This document shows positions 25,979 through 34,520 of a stretch of 64,000 nt of DNA, one piece after another (the stretch's first letter is position 1; every line of letters starts with the position of its first letter). The notes under the pieces are model-generated. The model was not told where the DNA came from, made no database searches, and saw only the letters and a list, made by a program, of their open reading frames with translations. This DNA comes from Chitinophagales bacterium (GTDB lineage Bacteria; Bacteroidota; Bacteroidia; Chitinophagales; JADIYW01). The stretch is from positions 159,671 through 223,670 of the forward strand of contig JAMLHJ010000006.1 in assembly GCA_023957245.1 (NCBI GenBank). Direction: 5' to 3'. The translations under genes and the position numbers were made by a program.

Positions 25979-26914
25979 ATGACAGAAACAGTAACACATA
26001 AGGAAACAATTATACAGAAGGCACAACGTCTAGCTCCTCATATTGGGAACACTCCAATTTTTGATGTGAGTAGTTTGCAAAATAATCCTGATATTCAAAT
26101 TTTTGCAAAGCTAGAATGGAACCAACTTTCAAATTCAGTAAAAGCAAGAGCAGCATATCGTATTATCACTTCTGCATTGGAAAGTGGATTCATCAATACT
26201 TCAAAAGGTATTATAGATGCTTCTAGTGGGAATACAGCTGTCGCTTATGCAACTATTGGAGCCAACATTGGACTTCCTGTCACTTTGTGTGTTCCGGAAA
26301 ATGCTTCTTGTCAAAAAAAATCAGCTTTAAAAGCATTAGGTGCAAACATCATTTACACTTCAAAATTTGGAACAACAGATGAAGCTCAATTGAAAGCAAA
26401 AGAGCTGTCTCAATTGCATCCAGATTTGTATTATTACACCGACCAATACGCTAATGAAAACAATTGGTTAGCACATTATCATACAACCGCTTTAGAAATC
26501 TGGGAACAAACACAAAGTCAAATCACTCATTATGTTGCTGGTCTGGGTACTACGGGAACTTTTACTGGAACTGCAAGAAGATTGAAGGAGTTGAATCCAT
26601 TTATTTCATTAACTTCATTACAACCAGACAGTGCAATGCATGGCTTGGAAGGGTGGAAACATCTTGAAAGTGCTCTTGTTCCGAAAATTTATGATGATAA
26701 AGTCGCTGACCAAAATTTATTCATTGATACAATGGAAGCATTTGACATGATAAAATTGGCGGCACAAAAACTTGGACTTTTATTAAGTCCTTCTTCTGCT
26801 GCAAATTTAGTTGGAGCTTTAAAAGTGGCAGAAACTATTTCTTCAGGTGTGATTGTTACTATTTTACCTGATCATGCTTCAAATTATCCTGACATCTTAG
26901 ACCATATTTTATAA
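25979..26914 (+). CDS. cysM: PLP-dependent cysteine synthase, CysM-like
   Basis: 311 residues of the cysteine synthase fold. The PLP lysine is K55 (NSVKARAAYR), with the substrate loop DASSGNTAVAYA and the phosphate-binding loop GLGTTGTFTGTARR. In the mycobacterial counterpart, CysM uses O-phosphoserine and the thiocarboxylate of CysO instead of free sulfide. The presence of CysO-, JAMM- and MoeZ-like genes right behind it supports the same role here; substrate choice is inference. The frame is open to a GTG at 25946 inside the terminator stem; the ATG at 25979 after the T tract is the real start. Confidence 0.9.
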   Translation: MTETVTHKETIIQKAQRLAPHIGNTPIFDVSSLQNNPDIQIFAKLEWNQLSNSVKARAAYRIITSALESGFINTSKGIIDASSGNTAVAYATIGANIGLPVTLCVPENASCQKKSALKALGANIIYTSKFGTTDEAQLKAKELSQLHPDLYYYTDQYANENNWLAHYHTTALEIWEQTQSQITHYVAGLGTTGTFTGTARRLKELNPFISLTSLQPDSAMHGLEGWKHLESALVPKIYDDKVADQNLFIDTMEAFDMIKLAAQKLGLLLSPSSAANLVGALKVAETISSGVIVTILPDHASNYPDILDHIL

Positions 26915-26915
26915 A

Positions 26916-27329
26916 ATGTACAATACTTTATTAGATAAAAGTGCTGAAGAAATCATCAGAAAACATAGCGAAAAAGATTTTCCTAATGAATGTGTAGGAT
27001 TTCTTTATGGTACAGAAATTCAAGGCAAAAGAACAATAGAACTTGCAATACCTATCACTAATAGTAAAGAAGGTGACCAAAGAAGAAGATTTGAAATCTC
27101 TCCAATAGATTATATCAAAGCAGAGCAATATGCATTGATACATCAGACTACTTTATTAGGTGTATATCATTCTCACCCTCAACATCCTGCAAAACCATCT
27201 GAACATGATTTGAAGCAAGCACTACCTTTCTTTTCATACATTATTGTATCAGTGATGGATGGTCAATCAAATTTATTGACATCATGGAGGCTGAACGAAA
27301 CAGATAATATTTTTGAACAGGAATTTTAA
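26916..27329 (+). CDS. JAMM/M67 metallopeptidase, Mec-like
   Basis: 137 residues, a minimal JAB1/MPN domain. The zinc site is complete: E25, then H85-S-H87 and D98 in HSHPQHPAKPSEHD (HxH-x7-S-xx-D). Bacterial proteins of this kind (Mec of mycobacteria) release cysteine from the CysO-Cys adduct, and QbsD of Pseudomonas trims the tail of a related carrier. The gene starts 1 bp after the cysM stop, so translation is coupled. Here it could release cysteine, trim the carrier's tail, or both. Confidence 0.9.
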   Translation: MYNTLLDKSAEEIIRKHSEKDFPNECVGFLYGTEIQGKRTIELAIPITNSKEGDQRRRFEISPIDYIKAEQYALIHQTTLLGVYHSHPQHPAKPSEHDLKQALPFFSYIIVSVMDGQSNLLTSWRLNETDNIFEQEF

Positions 27330-27359
27330 TTAGCATAATATAAAAACAAACAAATCAAT

Positions 27360-27644
27360 ATGGCAACTTTAATTATCCCTACACCGCTTAGAAAGTACAC
27401 TGAAGATCAAGCAACTTTCACTACAGATGCTACTACTGTTGGACAAGCTATTCAAGAATTGACAAAAAGATATTCCAATATCAGCCCACAAATATTAGAT
27501 GCAAATGGAAAAATCAGAAACTTCATCAAAATATTTGTTGGTGAAGACGATATCCGTGGTATCGATGGTGAAAACACTCCTTTGGGATCCGATACAGTTG
27601 TGAGTATAGTACCTGCTATTGCAGGAGGTATTTCTAATCTATAA
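27360..27644 (+). CDS. CysO-like ubiquitin-fold sulfur carrier (MoaD/ThiS family)
   Basis: 94 residues with a beta-grasp fold. Similar in length and pattern to mycobacterial CysO: LIIPTPLRKYT, GQAIQELTKRYSNISPQILDANGKIRNFIKIFVGEDDIRG, and SIVPAIAGG. The Gly-Gly that carries the thiocarboxylate is not at the end: four residues, ISNL, follow before the stop codon. The carrier may therefore be a precursor that needs trimming. The gene lies between the JAMM peptidase (30 bp gap) and the activating enzyme (9 bp gap). Confidence 0.88.
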   Translation: MATLIIPTPLRKYTEDQATFTTDATTVGQAIQELTKRYSNISPQILDANGKIRNFIKIFVGEDDIRGIDGENTPLGSDTVVSIVPAIAGGISNL

Positions 27645-27653
27645 GTATAAACT

Positions 27654-28808
27654 ATGAAAAATGTAGATGAAATCCTACTCAGTAAAGAAGAGTTGGCAAG
27701 ATATTCAAGACATATCATTATTCCTGAATTGGGATTAGAAGGTCAAAAAAGGTTGAAAGCAGCCAAAGTATTGATTATTGGCTCGGGTGGATTAGGAAGC
27801 CCAGCATTATTGTACTTAGCAGCAGCAGGTATAGGAACTATTGGCTTAATAGATTTTGATACAGTAGATGATAGCAATCTTCAAAGACAAGTTTTGTTTT
27901 CTGTCAATGATATAGGAAAATTAAAAGTAGAAGCGGCTAAAAATCGTATTCAATCACTTAATCCACATATAGAAGTGATTACCTACAATGAAAGACTCAC
28001 AAGTGAAAATGCTTTGAGAATATTCAAAGATTATGATGTTGTTGCAGATGGAACAGATAATTTCCCTACAAGATATTTAGTCAATGATGCATGTGTGATG
28101 ACTGGCATACCTAATGTTTATGCATCTATCTATAGATTTGATGGACAAGTATCTGTATTCAATTATGAAGGAGGGGTCAATTATAGAGATTTATATCCAG
28201 AACCACCACCTCCGGGATTGGTGCCAAGTTGTGCAGAAGGTGGAGTATTGGGTGTACTTCCTGGTATTATGGGTTGCCTTCAAGCCAATGAGGTTATAAA
28301 AGTCGTTACAGGAATAGGTGAACCTTTAAGTGGCAGATTATTTACTTTCGATGCATTAGGATTTACAACAAGAATTTTTAAAATTTTTAAAGACCCTCAA
28401 AATCCATTAACTGGCGACAATCCTACTCAAAAAACATTAATTGATTATGAATTTTTCTGCGGATTGAAACATGACCCAATCAATAAAAAGCCCGTTAATG
28501 AAATTACTGTTCAAGATTTCAAGAAATGGAAAGACGAAGCAAGAGATATTCAAGTAATAGATGTGCGTGAACCACATGAATATGAACTAGTCAATATTGG
28601 AGCACAATTAATTCCTTTGGGAACAATTACAGAACATTTGGATCAAATCCGTAAAGATATTCCTGTCATTGTACATTGCAAAAGTGGCGCTAGAAGTACA
28701 AGAGCAATTGAGGCGCTTCAAAATTTAGGCTATGACAATTTACTTAACCTCAAAGGAGGCATTCTAGGATATATCAAGGAAATCGAACCTAGTTTACCTT
28801 TATACTAG
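27654..28808 (+). CDS. MoeZ-like adenylyltransferase/sulfurtransferase with rhodanese domain
   Basis: 384 residues. An N-terminal ThiF/MoeB E1-like domain (ATP loop IIGSGGLGSPALLYL, DGTDNFPTRYLVND, PSCAEGGVLGVLPG with C193) is followed by a C-terminal rhodanese domain (VIDVREPHEYE, active-site C342 in VHCKSGARS). The sequence NYRDLYPEPPPPGLVPSC is close to mycobacterial MoeZ, which adenylates CysO and transfers sulfur to it. It is the last gene of the operon. MoaD or ThiS activation in other pathways is possible, but no molybdopterin or thiamine genes are near. Confidence 0.92.
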   Translation: MKNVDEILLSKEELARYSRHIIIPELGLEGQKRLKAAKVLIIGSGGLGSPALLYLAAAGIGTIGLIDFDTVDDSNLQRQVLFSVNDIGKLKVEAAKNRIQSLNPHIEVITYNERLTSENALRIFKDYDVVADGTDNFPTRYLVNDACVMTGIPNVYASIYRFDGQVSVFNYEGGVNYRDLYPEPPPPGLVPSCAEGGVLGVLPGIMGCLQANEVIKVVTGIGEPLSGRLFTFDALGFTTRIFKIFKDPQNPLTGDNPTQKTLIDYEFFCGLKHDPINKKPVNEITVQDFKKWKDEARDIQVIDVREPHEYELVNIGAQLIPLGTITEHLDQIRKDIPVIVHCKSGARSTRAIEALQNLGYDNLLNLKGGILGYIKEIEPSLPLY

Positions 28809-28826
28809 ACAAAATGAAATGATACG

Positions 28827-28861
28827 AAACAGCCCATTGGAAAATATTCAATGGGCTGTTT
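28827..28861 (+). terminator. Terminator hairpin of the cysteine operon
   Basis: AAACAGCCCATTG and CAATGGGCTGTTT form a 13-bp perfect stem with a 9-nt loop, 18 bp after the last stop codon. The following tract is short (TTTATATTA), so it is less canonical than the attenuator. Confidence 0.75.
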
Positions 28862-29189
28862 ATATTATAGCTATTTTTAAAAAAATAATTTCAAACAGAT
28901 GAATTCTATTTTTCGTGTTTGAATATCCATAACTATCTAATGTTATATTTCAAAGTTAATAAAAAAACCAATCTAATGCTTTCCATAGTTTCAGGAAGCT
29001 CAGCCACCAGCATTTTTACATCTTCACAATATTTCATTAAATTACTACTACCAAATTTCGTTTATTAAAACTGAAGGCTTCTAGTCTTAATTCAATTAAA
29101 ATTATCAATCTAATTATTGTATTTTCTAATTGGCTATACTAATATTTTCTTAGTAGCATCTTTATCACTTTGTTTCATATTAATGCACC
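28862..29189. other. Intergenic region with a repeat fragment
   Basis: No ORF is convincing. At 29001-29029 it carries CAGCCACCAGCATTTTTACATCTTCACA, broken here as CAGCCACCAGCATT and ACATCTTCACA, a fragment also seen in clusters R1, R3 and R5. The rest is AT-rich. Confidence 0.55.
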
Positions 29190-29996
29190 TTAGTCCTTAA
29201 AAATTCCAAGGTCTCTAAATATTTGATAAGTAATTTCTATTCTCGCCTTAAGAAAATCAGAATTTGTATTGGAAGGAGATTGTATGCAATTGGCAAAATA
29301 ATAAACATCTCCTTGAGTTTCAACATATCCAACATACCAACCAATATCCATATTATTCTGTTCACCCCAACCTGATTTAGCTCGTAAAACATAATCAGCA
29401 CTATCTTTTACAATCATTATTTCTTTAACAATATTCATTGAACTATTTGAAAATGGCAACTGATTATCATGAAGCCGTCTAAGAAAATCAACTTGTTGTA
29501 TTGGCGAAATTCTCAATCCACCAGTTAGCCAAAACTGGTCTATGCCACCAGAAGTATCAGCATTGCCATAATGAGATTTCTCCAACCAATATTTCATTTG
29601 CTTAGCTCCTACTCGTCTTGCTAATTCTTGATAATACCAAACTGTAGAATTTTTAAAAGCTGTTTCAAGATTTTGATCGGTATTCCATTGTGGATATTTG
29701 CGAATAATACTATCCCATTTTATAATAAAATTTTCATCGTCAATAACACCAGTTTCAAGTCCAATCAATGAATTGCAAATTTTAAATGTTGATGCAGGAA
29801 TAAATAATTGTTTGCTCAATTCTTTATTATAGACAATATATTTATTACTCTTTTGTTGATACAAGACAAAAGTTCCTTCAACTTTATATAAATCGTAATA
29901 TTTTTTATAATCTTCACTCACAAGCTCTTGTGAACTTTTACATGATATTAAAATATTGCTTAAAACAAGTAAAGAAAATAAAAAGAACCTCATCAC
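29190..29996 (-). CDS. Class D (OXA-type) beta-lactamase
   Basis: 268 residues with every class D hallmark: catalytic S69-T-F-K72, S117-T-V119, Y143-G-N145, the Trp in FWLTGG (W156) that stabilises the carboxylated lysine, and K207-S-G209. The signal carries a lipobox (ILISC, Cys19), so it is probably anchored as a lipoprotein. It should hydrolyse penicillins; its wider spectrum cannot be judged. No mobile element, integron site or foreign base composition is seen around it, so it looks like an intrinsic chromosomal gene. Confidence 0.93.
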   Translation of the reverse strand: MMRFFLFSLLVLSNILISCKSSQELVSEDYKKYYDLYKVEGTFVLYQQKSNKYIVYNKELSKQLFIPASTFKICNSLIGLETGVIDDENFIIKWDSIIRKYPQWNTDQNLETAFKNSTVWYYQELARRVGAKQMKYWLEKSHYGNADTSGGIDQFWLTGGLRISPIQQVDFLRRLHDNQLPFSNSSMNIVKEIMIVKDSADYVLRAKSGWGEQNNMDIGWYVGYVETQGDVYYFANCIQSPSNTNSDFLKARIEITYQIFRDLGIFKD

Positions 29997-30073
29997 ATGG
30001 CTTATTAATATTTTATAGAAAATTGAATTCAGTGAAAAAACACCTACATCTCAATATATAAAGACCAATACTT

Positions 30074-30508
30074 CTACGAAAAGTGCTCAGCTAAAAGTGC
30101 TTCTATTGCTAATCGATATGAATCCAAACCAAAACCTAATATCACACCTCTTACAGCAGCTGAAAGATAAGAATGATGTCTAAAAGATTCTCTTTGATGT
30201 GTGTTGGAAATATGAACTTCAATCACTGGAGTATTCACAGCCTTGATAGCATCTGAAATAGCAATAGATGTATGAGTATATGCCCCAGCATTCAATACAA
30301 TACCGTCCCAATCAAAACCCACCTCATGTATTTTATCTATAATATCACCTTCATGATTGCTTTGAAAATAAGACAATTCCACTTTATCTTGATACTTTAA
30401 AGATAATTCTGAAAAATAAATCTCAAACGAAGTTGCACCATAAACACTTGGTTCTCTTTTCCCTAGCAAATTCAAGTTGGGGCCATTAATGATTAAGATT
30501 TTTTTCAT
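30074..30508 (-). CDS. aroQ: 3-dehydroquinate dehydratase, type II
   Basis: 144 residues, the standard length. It converts 3-dehydroquinate to 3-dehydroshikimate in the shikimate pathway. The motifs are complete: ILIINGPNLNLLGKREPSVYG (catalytic Tyr), NAGAYTHTSIAISDAI, and PVIEVHISNTHQRESFRHHSYLS (catalytic His). Single gene; no other aro gene is in the window. Confidence 0.96.
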   Translation of the reverse strand: MKKILIINGPNLNLLGKREPSVYGATSFEIYFSELSLKYQDKVELSYFQSNHEGDIIDKIHEVGFDWDGIVLNAGAYTHTSIAISDAIKAVNTPVIEVHISNTHQRESFRHHSYLSAAVRGVILGFGLDSYRLAIEALLAEHFS

Positions 30509-30609
30509 ATCAACAAAATTAAAAACATTATTCTAAGAAAAAGAATTAAAATTCATCAATTATTTGTGAATAATTAATAATTTCAATGCATTAACTTATC
30601 ATTGATTTT

Positions 30610-32235
30610 ATGGGAAACAACTTATTTAAGGTCAAACCGCTTGCAGATATATTAGCCGCACCAGAAGATGGACATCAACTTAAAAAGACATTAACAGCAA
30701 CCAGCCTTGTTATTTTGGGTATAGGAGTAATTATAGGTGCTGGTCTATTTTCGATAACAGGTTATGCTGCAGGAAATAATGCTGGGCCTAGTATTACCAT
30801 ATCTTTCATGATAGCAGCATTGGGTTGTGCTTTTGCAGGACTGTGTTATGCCGAATTTGCATCAATGATACCAATTGCAGGTAGTGCTTACACTTATTCT
30901 TATGCCACCATGGGAGAATTTATAGCATGGATAATTGGATGGGATTTGATTTTAGAATATGCTGTAGGTGCAGCGACTGTAGCTATCAGTTGGAGTAGAT
31001 ATTTAGTGGCTTTCTGCGATAGCATAGGCTTCTCACTCCCACCTCAGTTAGTCATGTCGCCATTTGATAGTGTTACCTTAGAAAATGGTGTTGAAATATC
31101 AGGAATTATTAATCTTCCAGCTGTTTTCGTAGTTTTATTAATTTCTATTATACTATTAAAAGGGATTAAAGAATCTGCTGTATTTACTTCATTTATTGTC
31201 GCTTTAAAATTAGTGGTCGTTTTCGCATTCATTATTTTAGGTTGGAAATTTATGAACCCAGCTAACCATGTACCATATATCATCCCCAACCAAGGTACAT
31301 TGGGAGAATTTGGTTGGTCAGGAATTTTTAGAGCTGCAGGGATTTTATTCTTTGCATATATTGGTTTTGATGCAGTGAGTACTGCTGCTCAGGAAACCAA
31401 GAATCCTAAGAAAGATATGCCTATCGGGATATTAGGTTCATTATTTATTTGCACCATTCTATATGTACTATTTGCACATGTCATGACTGGATTGGCTTCA
31501 TACAAAGAATTTCAAGGTCAAGATGGTATAGCACCTGTAGCTGTTGCCATTGGACACACTCCTTATGCTTGGCTCAAACAAGGAGTAATTGTGGCAATTC
31601 TAGCAGGATATATGTCAGTAATTTTGGTACTTTTGATGGGACAAACAAGAGTGTTTTTCACGATGGCGAAAGATGGTTTAGTCCCTAAAAGATTTTCTGC
31701 TGTACATCCAACATTTCAAACCCCTCACAAGGCGACTTACCTTTTTGCTGCATTTGTCAGCTTGTTCGCAGCATTTGTTCCGGGCCGTGTAGTAGGAGAA
31801 ATGACAAGTATCGGTACACTATTTGCTTTCATATTGGTGTGTATAGGTATAATCGTGATGCGTAAAAAAATGCCAGATGCACCAAGGGAATTTAAAACTC
31901 CATTAGTTCCACTTGTACCAATATTAGGAGTTTTAGTGTGTTTATTCATGATGGTATTTTTACCATTAGACACATGGGTAAGATTAATAGTATGGATGGT
32001 GATAGGATTTGATGTGTATTATTTTTATGGTGCAAAAAATAGCAATCTAAATACAACAAAGACATTTGAATATAATAAAACACTAGGCTGGAGCATTGTA
32101 GGTTCTAGTATTTTATTAGCTGTGGTGGCTTATGTGCATCATCAATTTGAACCTAATGACACTGTTTTAGTATCTTTTTCAATCATATTTGCATTGGTTC
32201 ACATTCCATATCATTTGTATAAAATTCTAAAATAG
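30610..32235 (+). CDS. Amino acid permease, APC superfamily (cationic amino acid transporter type)
   Basis: 541 residues with about 14 membrane helices. The substrate-site glycine motif in helix 1 (LGIGVIIGAGLFSITG), the GCAFAGLCYAEFASMIPIAGSAYTYSY pattern and FFAYIGFDAVSTAAQETKNPKKDMP are characteristic of CAT-type transporters of the APC family, such as YfnA. The exact amino acid is not predictable. Monocistronic, followed by the two-component system on the same strand. Confidence 0.92.
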   Translation: MGNNLFKVKPLADILAAPEDGHQLKKTLTATSLVILGIGVIIGAGLFSITGYAAGNNAGPSITISFMIAALGCAFAGLCYAEFASMIPIAGSAYTYSYATMGEFIAWIIGWDLILEYAVGAATVAISWSRYLVAFCDSIGFSLPPQLVMSPFDSVTLENGVEISGIINLPAVFVVLLISIILLKGIKESAVFTSFIVALKLVVVFAFIILGWKFMNPANHVPYIIPNQGTLGEFGWSGIFRAAGILFFAYIGFDAVSTAAQETKNPKKDMPIGILGSLFICTILYVLFAHVMTGLASYKEFQGQDGIAPVAVAIGHTPYAWLKQGVIVAILAGYMSVILVLLMGQTRVFFTMAKDGLVPKRFSAVHPTFQTPHKATYLFAAFVSLFAAFVPGRVVGEMTSIGTLFAFILVCIGIIVMRKKMPDAPREFKTPLVPLVPILGVLVCLFMMVFLPLDTWVRLIVWMVIGFDVYYFYGAKNSNLNTTKTFEYNKTLGWSIVGSSILLAVVAYVHHQFEPNDTVLVSFSIIFALVHIPYHLYKILK

Positions 32236-32323
32236 ATATAATACACATTGGACTTTGCCTTACAAATGGTTAAGCATTGTTAATCAGAATATTTATTCTA
32301 TTTTAAGTATATAATTTAGCAAT

Positions 32324-33784
32324 GTGAATCGTCATCTGTTATATTTTTCTTTTATTTTGATAGTGATTGGACTACTCGGTGTCGGTGTAGTTCAGGCGCT
32401 ATGGTTGAAGGCTGCAATAGATAATAGAAAAGCCAATTTCGACCAGAGAGTCTATGAATCATTAGAAGAAATAGCTTATGGCATTGACAATTTGGACTAC
32501 AAACCATATATAGAAGAATTTCTCAGTCACTTAGAATTAGACTCCAACAACACATCTTCAAACATACCTCCTAGTCTAAAGCTACCTGATAGTGTTCAGC
32601 ATATCCTTCCATTTCCTAATGCTCAAATTCCTTCTAATAGCAGAAAAGAAATCAGCAAGGAAGAATTTGAACGATTATATAAATCACAAATTCAAGGATT
32701 TCAAGAAATGTTGGTAAGAGAAATGATTACACTTCGACCGATAGAAGAAATCATCAATATCCAACAATTGGAAGAATTTATTCGGAAAATATTAGTTCAA
32801 CATGGCATCAATCTAAATTTCCATTTTGGCATCACAGAATTTGCAGATAACAATTTTGTGTATGTATCACAAGGTTCGGATTTGGGTGAATTATTTCATA
32901 CGCCATATACTACTAAACTATTCAGAAAAAGTCTCTTTGATGGTCAGAAACTCTTAAAAGTTACATTTCCTAAGCAAGAAAAATATTTATTGATTTCGTT
33001 TTTAATGCCAATAGTATCATTTATCATATTTATGTTGATGATTATTCTTGCATTCTATGTGAGCTATAAAATTATTTTCAACCAAAAGAGACTCTCTGAC
33101 ATGAAAACAGATTTTATTAACAACATGACACATGAATTAAAAACACCGATTGCTACTATTTCATTGGCAAGTGAAATGTTAAAAGATAAATCTATTACCG
33201 CTAATGATTCTAGTCGATTGAGATATGCGGGGATTATCTACGAAGAAAATAAAAGATTGGCTAACCATGTTGAACAAGTATTGCAAATTGCACGACTTGA
33301 AAAAGGTGAAATTCAACTCAATAAAGAAGAAAGAGATATTCACAGTATTATACGTTCTTTAGTTCACCATTTTGACCTTATCAGCCAAGATTATAATGCC
33401 ATCATTGAAACACAATTAAATGCCAATCCGTCTATGCTCGTAATAGATGAGATGCACATCACCAATGCTATTAAAAATCTGATTGACAACGCATTAAAAT
33501 ATAATGATAAAAATCCATTGATTCAAATAAGCACCCAAAATAATGATAATGGCATTTCTATAAGCGTTAAAGACAATGGAATCGGATTGAGTAAAGCCAA
33601 TCTCAATAAGATATTTGAGAAATTTTATAGAGTACAATCTGGGAATATTCATGACACCAAAGGATTTGGATTAGGATTAAATTATGTTAAATCTATAATA
33701 GATGCACATCATGGAACAATTCATGTAGAAAGTAAGTTAAAAGAAGGAACAACTTTTATTATATATTTACCTTATAAAAATTAA
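32324..33784 (+). CDS. Sensor histidine kinase
   Basis: 486 residues starting at GTG. Two membrane helices (about 5-27 and 223-247) enclose a periplasmic sensor region of some 190 residues with no family I recognise. The cytoplasmic part has a HisKA domain with H270 in NNMTHELKTP and an ATPase domain with N box (NLIDNALKYND), G1 (DNGIGLS) and G2 (GFGLGL). It is 5 bp from its response regulator. A near-consensus -7 element (TAATTTAG) ends 4 nt before the GTG and supports this start. The signal sensed is unknown. Confidence 0.93.
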   Translation: MNRHLLYFSFILIVIGLLGVGVVQALWLKAAIDNRKANFDQRVYESLEEIAYGIDNLDYKPYIEEFLSHLELDSNNTSSNIPPSLKLPDSVQHILPFPNAQIPSNSRKEISKEEFERLYKSQIQGFQEMLVREMITLRPIEEIINIQQLEEFIRKILVQHGINLNFHFGITEFADNNFVYVSQGSDLGELFHTPYTTKLFRKSLFDGQKLLKVTFPKQEKYLLISFLMPIVSFIIFMLMIILAFYVSYKIIFNQKRLSDMKTDFINNMTHELKTPIATISLASEMLKDKSITANDSSRLRYAGIIYEENKRLANHVEQVLQIARLEKGEIQLNKEERDIHSIIRSLVHHFDLISQDYNAIIETQLNANPSMLVIDEMHITNAIKNLIDNALKYNDKNPLIQISTQNNDNGISISVKDNGIGLSKANLNKIFEKFYRVQSGNIHDTKGFGLGLNYVKSIIDAHHGTIHVESKLKEGTTFIIYLPYKN

Positions 33785-33789
33785 AAAGA

Positions 33790-34494
33790 ATGACGATGCC
33801 TGGAAAAAACAAACAAGTACTACTTGTCGAAGACGATCCAAATTTAGGAATATTGCTACAAGAATATTTATCTCACAAGAATTTTGATGTCACCCTCAAA
33901 AGGAATGGCGAAGAAGGACTTCTTGCTTATAGAAGAGGCTCTTTTGACATTCTATTACTCGATGTGATGATGCCCAAAATGGATGGATTCACATTGGCAG
34001 AAGAAATTAGGAAAGATAATCAAGATATTCCTATTATATTTTTGACAGCCAAATCATTGAAAGAAGATAAAATCAAAGGTCTTACTATTGGTGCAGATGA
34101 TTATATCACCAAACCTTTCAGTATGGAAGTTTTGGAATTAAAAATGAACGCCATCCTGAGAAGAGTTGAAAAAATTGAAGTACAAGCAGCTCTTGATGAA
34201 TATCATGCAGGACATACATTATTAGATTACAAAAACCAAAGGATTATTTTCAAAGATCAAAATATAAAATTGACAACTAAAGAAAATGAACTTTTGAGAT
34301 TATTCTTTGAAAGAAAAAATAATATCCTCGAAAGAGAAGTCGCATTGAAACATGTATGGCAAGATGATAGCTATTTTACAGCTAGAAGTATGGATGTATT
34401 CATTTCAAAATTAAGAAAGTACCTTAAAGATGATGAAACATTGTCAATAGTCAATGTGCATGGAACAGGATACAAACTTTTAGAAAACTTATAA
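33790..34494 (+). CDS. OmpR-family response regulator
   Basis: 234 residues: receiver domain with acidic pocket (VLLVEDDPN), phosphoacceptor D58 in LLLDVMMPKMDGF and the conserved Lys in YITKPF, then a winged-helix DNA-binding domain (ITKENELLRLF-like start, HVWQDDSYFTARSMDVFISKLRKYL, VHGTGYKL). It pairs with the kinase gene 5 bp upstream. Two in-frame ATGs at the start are both possible. Targets are unknown. Confidence 0.95.
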   Translation: MTMPGKNKQVLLVEDDPNLGILLQEYLSHKNFDVTLKRNGEEGLLAYRRGSFDILLLDVMMPKMDGFTLAEEIRKDNQDIPIIFLTAKSLKEDKIKGLTIGADDYITKPFSMEVLELKMNAILRRVEKIEVQAALDEYHAGHTLLDYKNQRIIFKDQNIKLTTKENELLRLFFERKNNILEREVALKHVWQDDSYFTARSMDVFISKLRKYLKDDETLSIVNVHGTGYKLLENL

Positions 34495-34520
34495 TCTATT
34501 CACCATAAATCATTCATCTT

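Noticed and set aside
27360..28808. Molybdopterin or thiamine biosynthesis locus
   Set aside because: The carrier and activator could serve those pathways, but the cysteine synthase, JAMM peptidase and Cys leader point to cysteine, and no moa or thi genes are near.
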